This document shows, one piece after another, positions 29,401 to 44,400 of a stretch of 64,000 bases of DNA (its first letter is position 1; every line of letters begins with the position of its first letter). The notes under the pieces are model-generated. The model searched no databases, was not told where the DNA came from, and worked only from the letters and a program-made list of their open reading frames with translations. Made by a program: the position numbers and the translations under genes. The stretch is from Paratinospora sagittata (Eukaryota > Streptophyta > Magnoliopsida > Ranunculales > Menispermaceae): the NCBI GenBank assembly GCA_035771175.1, contig CM069594.1, forward strand, positions 17,207,670 through 17,271,669, given 5' to 3'.

Positions 29401-32400
29401 GGAAGACACAATTGGGAAGAGGTGTCTTCCTCACAAAATGCCTTTAGAAGGCGTTGTTATAAAATGTGATTTTATTTCTAAATGAAAAGGAAGAGAGTGG
29501 GCTCCCTCAGCGTCCCTCTCCATTTACTCTCAAACAAAGAGGTTCCCTATCTATGCTCATTGATGCTCATTGAAAGGGATCTGTTTCTGTCTCTCTTTAA
29601 TTTTTTTCTTTTGTTTTATTTAAAAAACTTTTATTTTTTTGAATGTGGGTGGGAGCGCCCCCCCCTCCTCCTCCTCCTCCTCCCCCTTTTGTTTCAGAAA
29701 GCCTTTTTATGAAAACACTTCCTAAAGACATTTGTAAGGAAGACACTTCTCAATGACATCTTCCTTAAAATTGCCTTTTCATGTGTCCTAAAAAGGAAAA
29801 CAAAACCATCTCCCTTGCCCACATGACTATTGGGGTGGGAGTGACATTTTTTTGTTCTCACAAAGTGGGGTATTTGTGACATTTTTTTGCTCAAACGAGG
29901 CAATCAAGTCAAAAGCCCCTACTTCTTTACAGCTGTTTCATGTGTCATTGGAATTAGACTTCTTGGTTTATCTTATTTTCTGTAAATTATGCCTTCTAGA
30001 ACAGAATTCTCTACAACCTCCAATCATTCAAGATGCTTTGCCTCATTTTTGACTTACTTGTCATTCCATTTACTCCATAATCTCTCTATATTGCTCACTC
30101 CAATTTTTTACTTGAGCGATCTGTTCTATAGTGCATTGACGAGCTTGAATTTTATGTGTTACCAAAGAAATACTGTTACAGTTTTGCTCCCACCTAATAG
30201 ATTCACTGTCTTAAAATCATGCACTGTCATTCTTGACGATTGTATAGATGCTGTCATTGCAATTTTTCTCATCTCTTTTAGCTGGTTTTTCCCTTAAATT
30301 AATTGCATGTTGCACAGCTTTACCACTCCCTTGCTATTTTCGATGAGACATTCTTATCCTTGGTAAATCCTTTATTTTCTGGTCGTTGGTCAGTGAAAAC
30401 ATGGTCTAGACTTCTCCTTAGTTTATCATGCTGAACGGATGCCATAAATGGATTTCTTGTCCATTAATAATTTAATATCAACAATTGATGATGAGAATTA
30501 GAGTTGGCTTAGCATACTCAAGGTGCGATACTTTGTATCACCTGGATCAATGAAGGTGTGCATGATCTGGTTGTCCATGTTGAATGACTGCCAATAATCA
30601 CCTTTACCCTTGCTTTTCGCCACCTACGAGCCCGCAATCTTTTGCATCATGCTATTGAAACTGTTCATTGTTAATGGCATGACTTCTAAGGTCAGAGGGC
30701 TCTATTTCATTGCAAGTGCTTGATACGGTAAAGGTTTGTGAGCTGATTTTGAATTTTTTAAAATTTTGAAACCTTGATTTTAGTTGTAATCAGCTGAAGA
30801 AAATTGTGGAGAAGAATATGGAGAGAATGTGAAGAAGAGATCTTCATTGCTATACTCATGGGAACATAAAAGCACATGAAAGTGACACATATAACATCCC
30901 AAAATAACCTTATTCCATAACAAGATAGCTTTAATATTAAGCCTCACTTATCTCTCGTTTATTGAAATAATTTTTTCCAATCATATTTCTGGTCTGCAGC
31001 ATTAATGATTCTCTTAGTCTATTTTGATGAATGACTATGCCTATATTACATGAAATAATGCCTCTTAATTATTCATCATTCCTACCTTCTCCAAGATTCC
31101 AAAAGAGAGCAGAAACTACTTCCATTGCTTAGTAAATATCTTATTGGATACTTAAAAAGATGTGTGTTTTTATCACCAATCATATTCCTTGAACGTAAGG
31201 AAGGGCAATCTATATGGACTAGGATAAGCACGATGTAACAGGAGATGATCAAACTTTGTCTTTCACTCTTACCACTAAGAAGCCAACTATTTCAGCTGTA
31301 GGATAAGATTTTTTGGATTTTTTGGGCTTGTTAGTTGACTTGAATTTATCCCACTGCAAACAACTGAACCTACCACTACTTGTCCACAGAGCACCCCTCC
31401 CAATGGACTGTCAAGAACAAACCCTGGCGAAGTCCAATAATATTTATCTCTTTAAACGCTCATCTACCTTCACATTGTATTTATTCCTTTGTTTAGCAAG
31501 TTATCTATGTTAGAATCTTGTGAACAGCACACTCAATTCAAGAGTGATACTGTTGGAACTTGGAAGGGATGGGCTACCTGTGGTTAAAATGGAGTGGGCA
31601 ATTATTATGGGAAGTTTCAACTGAATTTTGGGGATTTTGAGGCTTTTGAACTACTCTATGGAAAGTTCAGACAGTAAAATGCCTTTAGAGTGCACTTACT
31701 GACTTACGAATTATCCATACATTTGTCCTTCTCTAGGAACCGTTAACTTGAGATGTTGAAGTTCCCTGATTTCCTCCATCTCCTAATATTTTCATGTCTT
31801 CTATGTGAGGTAAGTAGGACTTAAGATTCCAGATGTCATAGTGCTCTAATTAATCAAGGAGGAAAGATATGCAACTTCAGCAGGGTTATCACACAGCACA
31901 TATAATATCAGAAGCTGATTCTCTTGATTCTCTCACCTGGATAAGCCTGAAGCAGATAAATCAGTTAAATATGCACATAAACTACATTGGTGTTTTTTTA
32001 AACAGCTTGTTTTGTAAGTTGTTGAGGCTTCTGACATGTGATATCTATCCACATGAACCCAAACTTGTTATTGTTTAGTCCTCCAATATTCTTTTAGTTA
32101 GAAATCTTTTGCTACTCAACAAGGTAGAATTTGAAGAATAGGGTAGCTGAGAAATAAATAGTCTAATTTTCAAGGACACTTCAAGTTCTAAAAATAGTCG
32201 GTGTGATGGGGGACATGATAGAAAATTAGAGAGAAAGACATGGTCAGATTGAAAATCACAAGTTCTTATTCATTTAATTATGATTTGATCTTCAATTAAG
32301 CAAATATTTGTATGAAAAGCTTAAACCTAAATTAGGAAAATTGGAATTAATTACCTAATTGAACCCAAGTAGACTTCCAAAATTAAATATCAAATAAGGA

Positions 32401-35400
32401 AATAGCTTGAAGAACACAATAAAATAATATTCTAATTAATCTAGTTTCTACATTGGTGGCATTGTCAAAATATGGGAAAACACGTGTTGCATCATAATGT
32501 GCAATCTTATATTTATATTTTTTATTTTTCATCTTTTTATTTTTTTGAAAAGAAACAACCCCATGTGCAATTGCCTCCACTTTTGGGTATTTGGCCTCAC
32601 CTTCGGTACCCACTAATACCACACCAACGTTCAATTGTCCCCAAGGTCAAGCCCAGGCTAAAAAAGGGTCACCATTGCATGAGAAATCAAGTCGCAGTTT
32701 TGCCCCCATGCAAACTCGAACTTGAGACCTTTTCGTGTAGCTAGGTTATTGCTGCCCACAGCTAACCATTGGACCAACACCCCGTTGGCAATGTGCAATT
32801 TTATATATCTAAAATGCCTCCTCAATGCGGTTAAAAATTTATGTTGACTAGATTTTTATCACTTTGGCTTTATACATAGTTCCAAGCACATAAATGGGGA
32901 ACTTTGTTGGAAAATTGATTGAAAACAGCAGACCTATACAATTTAATTCCACATGTCAAAAGAACCATTATAGCTTCAGTTGGTTGAGTATGAGTAGACA
33001 ACTGGCTGCTATAACTTCTTCCACAGATGGGAATATTACGAAGAGTAGGCATATGCTTGAACACTTGGAGGTAATCTGTTTGCTTATGAATTCATCATCA
33101 TGTTTAAAGGAAGAAATATATAAGACTGTTATTAGGTCTATAGTTTGGCGCAACGGTTGAGGTTGCTCCATTGTGACGTGAAGGTCATGGGTCCTAATTC
33201 GGAATCAACCTCTCCAATGTGGAGGTAAGGTCTCATGTTTTGTCCCTTCCCTTGCAATTGTAGGAGCCTTGTGCATTGGTTACACCTGTTATTAAGCCTA
33301 CAATGCTCATGAAACTAAATATTCGAACATTTTGGAAAAAAAGGAACTCAATAAATTAAGTGTAATAGAAACTGTTTGTCAAGATGGATTTGTTGGAAAC
33401 TAAAAGACAAAATTGAAAGCGTATGGTTGAAAGATGGTCGTAGTAGCTCCAGTTGGAAATAAAGTGAAATAAAACTTACTAGGACCCCAACTTCAAATCT
33501 CAAATGTTGGGTTTATAACTCCAATTGTACCCCAACTAGACTAAAAGCCTGTCTCAAGAATGGCATCAAACCTTGGATGACCAAACTAAACATTTGTGAT
33601 TTCTGTGGACAAGAGTGCAAGATAGCTAGTGTACTGTTCTTTGATTGGTAACGATCCTTAGGATTGCAACTGCTACACATGCCCAAACTACAGTGGACCT
33701 AACCTACTTATATTTATATGTATCCTAACAAAAATAATTCAAGGAGGGAAACTGATGTATTGGCGTGAGATTTAACTGATTACCTGTTACAAAATAGTTT
33801 TGAATTTTAGATCTTTCATATATTCACCGAGTTATTTCATTGCAAGTTTATTATGTGTAGTTGCCCTGAAAGATTTCACTAACAAATTGTCAAAACATTT
33901 TCAGATTCCGAAAAGAACCATAAGGAGATTACTGTCGACTTTGCCACCTTCTGAGGCCAATATGTTCCGTGTTGATTTTCGTTCTAGCCATGTCCATTAT
34001 CTCAATAATTTGGAAGAGGATTCCATGTACAAACGTTGGCGTAGCAATTTAAATGATGTATGTTCTTTCTATTGTAAAAGTTGTTTTTACCGTCTTTTAA
34101 AAAAAAAAAAAATTTAGATTGACATTGCACATTTTCTGTTAACATTGTCATCATTCGTTTTTGTAGCTTTTGATGCCAGTTTTTCCTGGACAACTTCGAT
34201 ATATTCGCAAAAATTTGTTCCATGCAGTTTATGTTCTTGATCCTGCTTCTACATGTGGACTTGAGGCAAGTTACTCTGCCTGTATACTTAGATAGTTTCT
34301 ATTTATATAAGTTGCTGTGGGAATCTTGATATGAACATACTCTTATCTTTTATTATTCTGTTGCAGGCTTTAGACACAATCATTTCTATGTATGAAAATA
34401 ACTTTCCAATGAGATTTGGATTGGTGCTTTATTCATCGAAGTTAATCAAAGATATTGAGGAGAATGGTGGTGACCTACCCCTCTACTCTGTTGGGGAAGA
34501 TAACAACCATACGGAAGAGGATGTCTCCAGTTTGGTAATGGGTTCATTTCTTGATGAAATTTGCTCCATAGTTTGAATCTTGATGGCTAAATTCTGGCTT
34601 TCACAAATTATTCTGTCTATTTAATAATTACAATTATAATTGGTTTGTCATCTGTATCTGTTCATCAAATATCATTTTTCTTCTTCTTCTTGTTTTTTTT
34701 AAAAGAAACTAAGAAATATTATATATGTATAAGTATGAAAACAAAATAAACTATACAAATTATTATTTTTTTCTTATTATTTATCACTTACTAAGCGGTG
34801 TGGGAACTTCTTCAAAATCAAATTGGATATGTACATTATTTAAATTGTACAATATGTTACTAAAAGTTCATGGTATGCCAACAATGGCTTGCTTGCATGT
34901 GGGAAAAAGTTTTGACTAGGATACTTTCCTCACTGAATCCTTCTGTTTTCTCAATTTGGCTGTATAATTGAATGCATTAAGTTTGTTGATTGTTTTATAA
35001 ATACAGATCAATGGAGATTGGATGTTAGTCTTCACAATTTGCATGCTATCCAGTTGTTAACTTGAGAGTTGGATATTGCGTCCTTTTTATTTCTTATGAA
35101 GTATCAGGTGGTTATTTTCTATTGGATCATCTTACTGATCTCTTTAACTTACAGGACAGAAAGGGTGGTGGATTATATAAACTTAGGCCTCATTCATATA
35201 GAAGGATATTTGGGATGATCTTTTGTGGTCACCGTTTTCTGGGTTCATCAGTCTACAGTCATTAAGAGATGTAAAATCTAAAAAATATTGAACAATGGTG
35301 ATAAATGTTAAAGTGGAGCAGCAATTAATAAAAGCTTCTTTAACTATATTTATAAAAATCTTTCCCCACAATTGTTGAGAAGGCTTGTATATGGTCAGTT

Positions 35401-38400
35401 ATACCCAGTACTGTATCCATTTAACTATTCAGTGAGAAATGCATGTATAAATCAAGTTTTTAAACATGAGAACTTTAAATCTGAAAGAATTATGAGTCCA
35501 AGTTCAGATGTGGTTCATCATTTCATATGTGGAATGATCAACATGGACAGGAGCCTGGAAAAGAAAAGATCCATTCATTGGTGTCCAGATTACTACTATG
35601 TGCAATTTTTTTTTTTTTTGACAAGAAACGTAGATATATATATTAAGGAAGAAAAAGATAATTACAAATGAAGGGATGAGTTATCCCAGAAAATTACATA
35701 GAGTAAAGTATATTGTTCCAATTCATAACCCAATCCGTAAGGCTATACCCAAGGGAGAACTTACTGGAGCTAACCCACCCTGCTAACAAGATAAGACTTT
35801 TTTCAAACACCTTTACACTAGAACAAAAACACTCATTGAAGATCCTGCCATTCCTTTCAGCCCAAACACACCGCAAAATGGCAAAAAGGACACATCTCCA
35901 ATACAGTCTACTTCGACTACCCACTAGGGTAGCAGGAAAACAAAAGGGAGGCGTAGCATCTGGCCTGCAAAAATTGGGATATCTTTTTATCCATTCCAGC
36001 CACACATCATTCACAAACGCACAACCCCAGAACACATGATCAACTGTTTTATTGCACAAGGCTACTGTAGTACTCCTGAGCGTCTCTCGGCTTAGGATTA
36101 TAACGGTATAACCTACAATGATCTCCGAGTGTCATTTAGATAAAGGATGGTCATGGTCATATAGTTTCTATAGGCTATGGGTGCATGAACTTTCCATTAG
36201 ATTTGCAAACAAATGCTTCTTACACTTGGTTCTATCTCGAGTCCTGGAACCTTTCTTTTTGATGTAGGACATAAGCTAGATTATAGAAGTTTTAAAATAA
36301 GATTTTTAGCTTCTTTCTACTCTTTAAATAAGTAGAGGAGTTCCTATTTTAAAAATGCTGTTCTAGATTGTTCTTAACGAGTTTCCCATTTGTATTATTT
36401 AAGGTGTATTAGAAAGTGTATAGAAATGTCTAAATAGAATTTTAACAATATGAAGTTGCTATATAGTTATAGATAGCATAGAAAACTTATATTAAGTGTT
36501 TTATTAGGTTTCTAAGTTGTTTTAATGGAGTTATCTATATAAAGAGCTCCAGTTATGAGTTTTAGAATGGATTATCAATTATCATTGTCTTTGAAATTAA
36601 AATCAGCTCCTCTTACTTCTTATTTTTTATGTTTCATTTCTTTAAATCTATTGATTCATATACGCTTCACTACATCAATAGAAGGTGATTTTGGATGGCT
36701 CGAAGGGTCAAATAAGTATCAACATTGTCAAAAAAATCAAAACAAGTTGCCCAATCTTGTTTTTGTAGGATGTTGGGTGTGGGACAATCTTTTAAGAGTG
36801 TGAACTATAATTGGGAGTTGTAAAGGTAATTAACTACATGTTTTTGTGACTTTTTTTTTATAATTTTCAATAATTGAAGCCAAGTTACTAAAGTAGTTTA
36901 AGGCGCCAGGCGTACTTAAAGCGATTAGGGGCTCTAACGTTTGAGGCACAAGCTTGAATAAAATGAGGTGCTAGATTTATAAAAGCTTAATTATACATCA
37001 ATCAATAATATTTGCTCCATTTTGAAAAAAAATATTAAATAGGAGGAAAATTAGCAAAAGTTTTTAAGTTTTTATCATATCATACATCATAATGTGATTG
37101 CAGCACTAATGTTTCTATTTAATAGTTGATATTAATATTATGTTTATTTCTTTTGATGTTTAAAGATTGAATTTAAATTAGAAACATTTTTTTGACTAGA
37201 AACATAATTAAAATTTAGAACCATAAAAGCTAAGAAGAACGAGTGGTGACTATAATGCCTTTATAACAACTTCTTGTTGTTGTTATAAAAAGTGTAACAC
37301 AAGTTTCCTTTAATGATTTTTTTTTTATATTTTGTATTATGTATATTTATTAAAAAAAAAGAAAAGAGAAGTCTATAATATAATGTCTATTTAATGATTA
37401 AAGAGTTTTTTTTTATTTTTATTGAGTGAATGTAGGAAAGTGAGGTGTTACAAGACGCACGCTTGAGTTGGTGCTCCTTGCTTGTTAAATATTGAGGCAT
37501 GACAAGTGCTCCCCGCCTCAAGGCGTGACATTTGCTCCTTGCCTCGAGCCGTGCTTGAGGTGTATGCCTGAGCGTGCTTTGATTACACTGGCTGAAACAT
37601 ATAGATTAGGAGTTGAAATAAAGTCATTTACGACTGTGGAATTATTAGACAGATTTGGAGAGGTTGTAGAAGGTTTATGAGGGTTAAAAGATATATTAGG
37701 AAGATGTTGTCGAAATAGGGTAGAAAGAAGAAGGTTCGAGGGCGATTTGGTGTGGTTGCAACATGTCAAAATCTTTGTAGAATTGTTGCTACTAGTTCAA
37801 CTGATTCTTCTCCTTCTTCTTGCATAATGTTTGTCAATTATGGAGGTAATAATCCCTTTCATTTTCTTGAGGTAACGATCTCCAAGTTTGTTGAACCTTT
37901 TGTCCAATTGATCATGGGCTATATAAGATCTTCATTTTTCCTCTTGTTAGTCACGTTGAAAGTGGTAGATTCTCAAATGAGGCATTGATACCACTTAACG
38001 TTGGATACATATATGAATCAATGGATTCAAAGAAAATAAAATAAAAGAAAAACAAAGAACTAAGATGTGCTGATATTTAATTTCAAAGAGGATGGTAATT
38101 GATAATTCATTTTAAACACATAATTGAAGCTCTTTATATTTATAACTCCATTGAAACAACTTAGAAACATACTAAATTATTTAATATAAGTCTCCTAAGT
38201 TATCTATAAACACTACAATAACTAGGGGTGGCAAAAATCCTGGCCTAGGCACAATCGGGTTCGAACAACACCTTATTTTATTGAAGCAACGATGTGTCTG
38301 AACTTGATTATTTTGTTATTCCAAACTAATAAATATATGTTTTCTCTCTTAATTTTCTTTGATATATACAAAACACAATATCAAAATTATAAGTTCTCTT

Positions 38401-41400
38401 AAAATTTTAACAATTATTTATGATTACAAACTTTAGATTGACATCGTAAATGAGTTTAGGCGTGACAATTTAATTTTTAAAATAAAATTGGACAATAAAT
38501 GATCAGATGTTTGGATTGCCTTTTCCAGACTTGACTTAGATTTAAATTCAGACGAAAGGCCTTTGTCTAGACTCGACTTGGTTATTTAATATTTTGTTTG
38601 GACCCGCTTGATAACCGACCAAAAAAACCAAACAACTGAGTTTGGACAAGTTTTGCCACCCTTAAAAGCAACCTCCTCGTATGGTTAAAAGTTTAAAACT
38701 TTATTAATGCTCTTCTAGATACTTTCTAATACACCTTGACTACTAGCAGAGGAAAACTTATTAAGAGCCATCTAGAACGACAACTTTAAAATAGAAACTC
38801 CTCTACTTATGTAAAAAGGAGAAATAACTTACAAATCTGATTATAAGATTTCTATAATCTAGCTTATGTCGTTGTTTGGTTGGTTTTGAAGGAAAGAAAT
38901 ACAATAATTTTTTAAGGCGATGACACAAATGTGTTAGGGGTTTTCATGGCCTCTTTGTGGATCAGTGCAAGTAATGGGTATGGGCCTAGTGAGTGGCTGT
39001 GAGTTTAGGGTGCCATATTAGACTGTTTGTAAAGCATCTAGGTGGACATCTTGTCCTCCTTGAGTTGTTTTGGTCTATTGTGAGCCATCTTATATCAGTT
39101 AATCTATGTTACCTGGACTCGAGTATGGGTGTCGTATACGGGTACATATCCAAAGGTCCGACTTGTTCATTTTTGAATTCTAGGATACAGGGACTTTGGC
39201 TATTTTATATACGGTTCTTTCCTTTTTTTTCTTCTTTTCACTCTTTTATTGTCTGTTTTGTTCTCCCCTTAAGTGAATTTCACCTATTAGTCATTATCTT
39301 CTTTCATACTTTTTCTTCTTTCCATTGGAGAATCCACATAGTAATATTTTAAAATCTAAACTGTCGGACACATATCCCATACCCATGTCGCATCCTAAAG
39401 TGTTGGACACGGGTACGTCAGGCTAAAATAAAGAGTCCGGGTAACATAGCTGTTAATAAATACTAGTTTGGGCACATGCTTCACACGTGCTAAATATGTA
39501 ATTTAGGTTATATTTTAAGTGCTTTAATAGTGTCCAAAGTTATAATAATCAAACTAATTCGTTAAAACCAATTTAAAACAAAGAGATAAGATGTTAAGAC
39601 AAAATGAAGCTTACATGAATGATATGTTGTTATCTAATGCGATTTGAAAACCTTACTTTCTTTGTGAAAACATGACCAAATGCATTATTTTGAAATAAAA
39701 ACTTATACTTGGAACACTTTAAAAACTTATGTATGAGTTAGTTTAATGGACATCTTTTTTTGATAAAAATAATTTATTAAACAGGATAGAACATTTTAAA
39801 AAATATAAATATATATTTTTTTACATACATTGTTCTACTTATATCATAATTCAAAAGGTCAATGAGATAATGTGAAAGTTCAGAAGGGCTGGAAACCACT
39901 TTGCCACTGTGAGGGAGAGAGACTATCATTGCCAGAGAAAGTTGGTTACTTTTCTCTAACAGTGAATACACCTCTACTCCCCAAAATACTTGAGATTTTC
40001 TTAGATGATTGATATGAGGGGGGAAATCTTCGAAATGAGGATTTAAACTTTGATTAAACTAAAAACAGTGAAACACTTTTAAGCATTGGCTTCTGAACTC
40101 CCAAAGTGAAATAGAAAACACAGATTGTAAGATATTTTGTTCAGTTTTAAAGGATAGGTGATGAAAATTTTAATACCAAAATACTAAATTGAAATCATTA
40201 TAGATATGCAATGGTGAAGTTCTAGTAAAAGTTTCTATCTAGGAGGATATTAAATATTCACTATTAAATCTAATAATATGATTTGATCTAGAGTTTATGG
40301 AAAAAATTATATAACATTTTGCATTTGTGAATATTTTCTAAACCATAGATAAATTCGTTTTTAAACATAAAATTTGATATATCTATGCTCCTCAATCTAG
40401 ATAGAGAGAATACTCATTAGAATTTCTATTTATAAGTTTCCTATTTGTAGTAAAATTAATTTTATTTTTTCAACCAGTGACTATAGCTAAAATAATAGTG
40501 TGTTTGTGTAAAGGGTTATAATACACTATTACATTGTTAGATACATATTGCATAGCATATAAGATCTTGAAGAAAGATCAAAGTCTATTTAAAGTAGAAA
40601 AAAAAAGAGATAACAAAAAATAACCGAAAACGAATCAAAGTCCATTGAAGCTCAATTGAAAACAAAGAGAAATATATGAAATTAGAATAGTTTGAAACAC
40701 AAAGAAACATATGAAAAAATTGTTTTAATTGAGAATTTTTTTTAAAAAAGTTAGTAGCTATTAAAAACAATTCTTACCATTAAGGTTCCTTTACCCTCCA
40801 GACTTATTACAAGTGTATCAAAAAATATAAAAAAATTGTTTTTCTTGCCTTGTTGTGCAAGAAAAAACAAGTAATTTTTTTTCTTCCTAATTTTTGATTT
40901 ATGAGATGTTAATGCAAATAACAATTTTTTTTTTAAATGCAAATAACATTTAATTTGTAAAAATAAAAGAGTTAAGTGGCATTTAGTGTTTAAAGAGATT
41001 AAGTCAAGAAGTCAAAGGCCTTAATGCATCAAGAGAAATAGAGAAAGTAGATGACTGTAATAAAATAAATAACAAGGTAAGAAAGGCATAGACGTAGAAT
41101 ACACCTTGCTTAGAATCTTGTGTTGACCAAAGAAGGAAGGATAGAAGAGAAGAATGAAATCTAGACATAAAAGATAAGATGAAGGGTAGAAGTAGATGAA
41201 GCAAGGAGAGGAGAGGGAAATATAATCTAGGTATAAATGATAAGTTGAAGGGTAAAATAGGTACATAAATTGAGCCATTTAAAAAGTCCTAACTCTCTTT
41301 TATAATAGTTATAGATATTTAATTTCCCGTGAAAATAAATCTAGCTTATGTCCTACATTACTTTTTTCCATGTGCATGATTTCTCACTTTTCCAAGGGGA

Positions 41401-44400
41401 AAAGAAAAGAAGAAAATTGCTTGAGTTATTTTAAAAATCAATGCATTGGAAGCATAAGAACTTAGAACGGGAAATTGTTGATCTAAAATGTTTCATTGTG
41501 CTTTTTTTTTTCTTCTTTTGCTTCACTGTTTGTGCTTCTTTTTTAAAGACTTCTTATGTCGATGTTGCGGTGCACTTAGAAGTCTTTGCCTATTGTTTTC
41601 ACTGTTTTATTCTAATATCCAATACCCACTGAGAAGTATAAATTGTGAGACCTTTTTAATGATATCACAATTCTTGCATGTGAAGATAAGGTAGATTTTC
41701 ATAATTTTAAGTTTCTTTTGATCTTTTTTGCCTTTTGTTTTATAAGGTTGATTTTCATAATTGCTAATGTTTTTGATTGGTTTTGCTGATTAATGATGTC
41801 TGAGTAGCAAATTGGCTCCTGTAGTTGTGTTTGTACTTTTCTTCTTATAATTTAGGCTCTTTCTAGTTTCTTGTCAGAAAACAAAAAAAGGCAAACTGGC
41901 TTTGATTTATTCTGTACTACCTAATACTTGTCAGTGTTAATGGTGAAAATGCTACTTGTTTGTAGATTTGCCTTCCATTTTTGATTTCTACCACTCACTT
42001 CTTTTGGGCTTCGTTTCTGTGTATTGGCTTCGATGATACTAATTTTGTTTGTTTGTTGGTTTTACTACATTTTGCAGATTATACTGCTTTTCATTTATAT
42101 TAAGGAGAACCATGGGACTCAATTGGCTTTCCAGTTTTTGAGCAATGTGAGTAGTGTTCTTTAGCTATTTCTTACGGCTCCAAATTTGATTATCCATGAG
42201 TTACCTATATTTATTTTACTTTCTGGTTTCAGTAATTTACCATACTATTATGCTATGTGACTCATTATCTTTTCTTGAGAGGTTTCTGATTTTTGTATGA
42301 TATTGCTAGCTATTTTTAGGGTTACATTCCCTGTGGATGAATGAAACAATGTTATGTAATTATTGGCGTTTATGGAAACTATTTACCTTTCCTTCTTACA
42401 CATTTTAGTTTTAGTAATAGCTTATTTGTGGGAAAAAAGGAGTTCAAAATTGGTGCAATTTACTTATTGAAGTACACGCACAATAAAGCTTATACATAGT
42501 AAAAGCAACAGTAGGACAGACTAGTGAATGTCTGATCATGGTAAGCCAATATCAAGTATCAACCTTGAGTCATTATCTTTTTGCACAAGTTATAGATTAA
42601 TTGACAAAAGTTACATGATTTTCTTTTTGAATAATAGAAAGTATATACATAGAAATTGAGAATTACAATGTATGAAATATACAGTCCAATGCATCTTTTC
42701 CAATTAAGTTATGAATGTGGTGGTCAATGGCCTCGGGGGACAGGGTTCTTTCTCCATCAGGAGGATCAATCTATAAAGGCGTCAACTGAGGTGTTGCCTC
42801 CCACCAAAAGTGATCTATTACTAGATTTTGGTAAGAAAACGTGAAGACCTTCCTTGATTTAGGTAAAGGGAGCTTGGATAATCCATGGATGTTCATAGCT
42901 TCCTTGGATAGTCTCCACTTGGGATCAAGGAGTCTCTGTTAATGCTAAGGTTATGAATCTCCATTGCAAGAGCATGATATATGCCGCTCATCAAGTGTTT
43001 GGATTCTGCAAACATAGCAGAACCATCTTGCTTCCTACCTGCTTATGCCATGATTGCTTTGCCTTTATGATTTCTGAATACCCCACCATATTTACTGTAG
43101 CAATCTTGGAGGGATTTGCTTGAATTCAACTTGACAATACCCATATTTGGCTTAGGCCATTTACATCATCTAACGGTAGTTAATGGAACTCTTTGTACCT
43201 CTTTCTGCAAGACTGTCAAAACTTTTAGACATTAGAGCAAAAGTTATATATTGGTATATTTGAGAAATAATAGGGGATCCTTTAAATCCAGAATGATCCG
43301 CAATTTTTTTCATGCTATATGGAATGAAGTAAGGGCGAAATTAGCCGTAATTGCTGTTGGAAACATACTTGTAAGTTCTCAAGATCCAAGGCACTTTATG
43401 GGCCAAGTCTTTACATGCCTAGGATTAGTCCAAAAAGACTAGAGAGTGCCAAACCAAATTTTCTTGTGGAAGTTGCACTGGGAAAACAAACAATCTATGT
43501 TCTATCTCCCTCTTAGCCAAGAGATCGCTGTTTTGATGGAAGGATAATGTTTGTGAGGGCACACCACGGTTATTGTTGAACCAGATAACTCCATTCCACT
43601 CTACATATGAGATGATGCCCTCATTTTGAGAACCTAGTTTCTAGTACCGAGGATTAGGACAATAGTTGGTGAAGATTTTGATGTTGCTCTCCTCTATAGA
43701 GTTTTGAAAGCGACTAATGGATGTATTGGAAGGTTATCCAATAAGAATATGGTTTCTTGAAGTTGACTAGATAGTAGAACAAGAGGGTGCCAAGGATTGT
43801 GTCTGAAGGATATTGACTCATCGCTGCACCAAAGGTAGAAATTCATATCTTCAACTAAGTTAACTTTTTGGTAACAATACATCTAAAAACATTAGCTTTA
43901 TTTTAATAAGAAGCGTATTTAAAAAGAGCTTGTTTTAAACATGTTTTTTTGGTAAGTAACACTCTCCAACCTCTTATTTTAGTTTTATTTTAGAAATAAA
44001 GCGTTTCTTATTAAAAATTTCAACTTCTTACTAAAGAAGTACCTGATTTCTTTTATCTAAATGCATTTCTTTTATTTATATAATATTTATATACATAAGA
44101 TTAATAATTATATTCAACTCAAATGGGTATGTCTTGCAGTATTATGGTCTCTATGGAAGGAGAGGAACAAACAGGTGTTCCGTGATGAGTTTTCCTCAGC
44201 GGCTGAAGTGTGGGGGAAGTCTCACCTTCTAGCTTCATTTTGGGTTGTCAATAGTAATCTGTCAAAAGGCTATGCACTAGGGGAGTGGCGATATTGTATC
44301 TGTATAGGGTTGCGGTTTTGTGGACATGTTACTCTACAAACTTTTTGATTCTCTTACTTACACTATACAATACTTTTAGTTTCTTTTTAAAAAAAAAAAT

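Larger units (their letters stand above)
28766..33904 (+). other. UGGT intron 9 and its contents
   Basis: A 5.1-kb intron. An inverted-repeat element lies at about 29276-29890. 29890-32495 shows no recognisable element. A minus-strand SINE fills 32513-32789 and an Au-type SINE 33141-33285. 33301-33904 shows nothing. Confidence 0.7.
34535..42077 (+). other. UGGT intron 12 and its contents
   Basis: A 7.5-kb intron. 34535-35600 shows nothing recognised. A LINE tail lies at 35608-36060 (-), an LTR at 36255-36690 (+), a GC-rich repeat at 36896-37590, and a retroelement leader and inverted LTR at 37600-38890 (-) with a MITE inside. A second MITE fills 39104-39449. 39460-42077 is AT-rich with no element recognised. 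Confidence 0.7.

Noticed and set aside
39777..41278. Several 60-85 residue minus-strand frames in intron 12
   Set aside because: Low-complexity, Phe/Leu/Ser-rich translations of AT-rich DNA without homology or codon signal.
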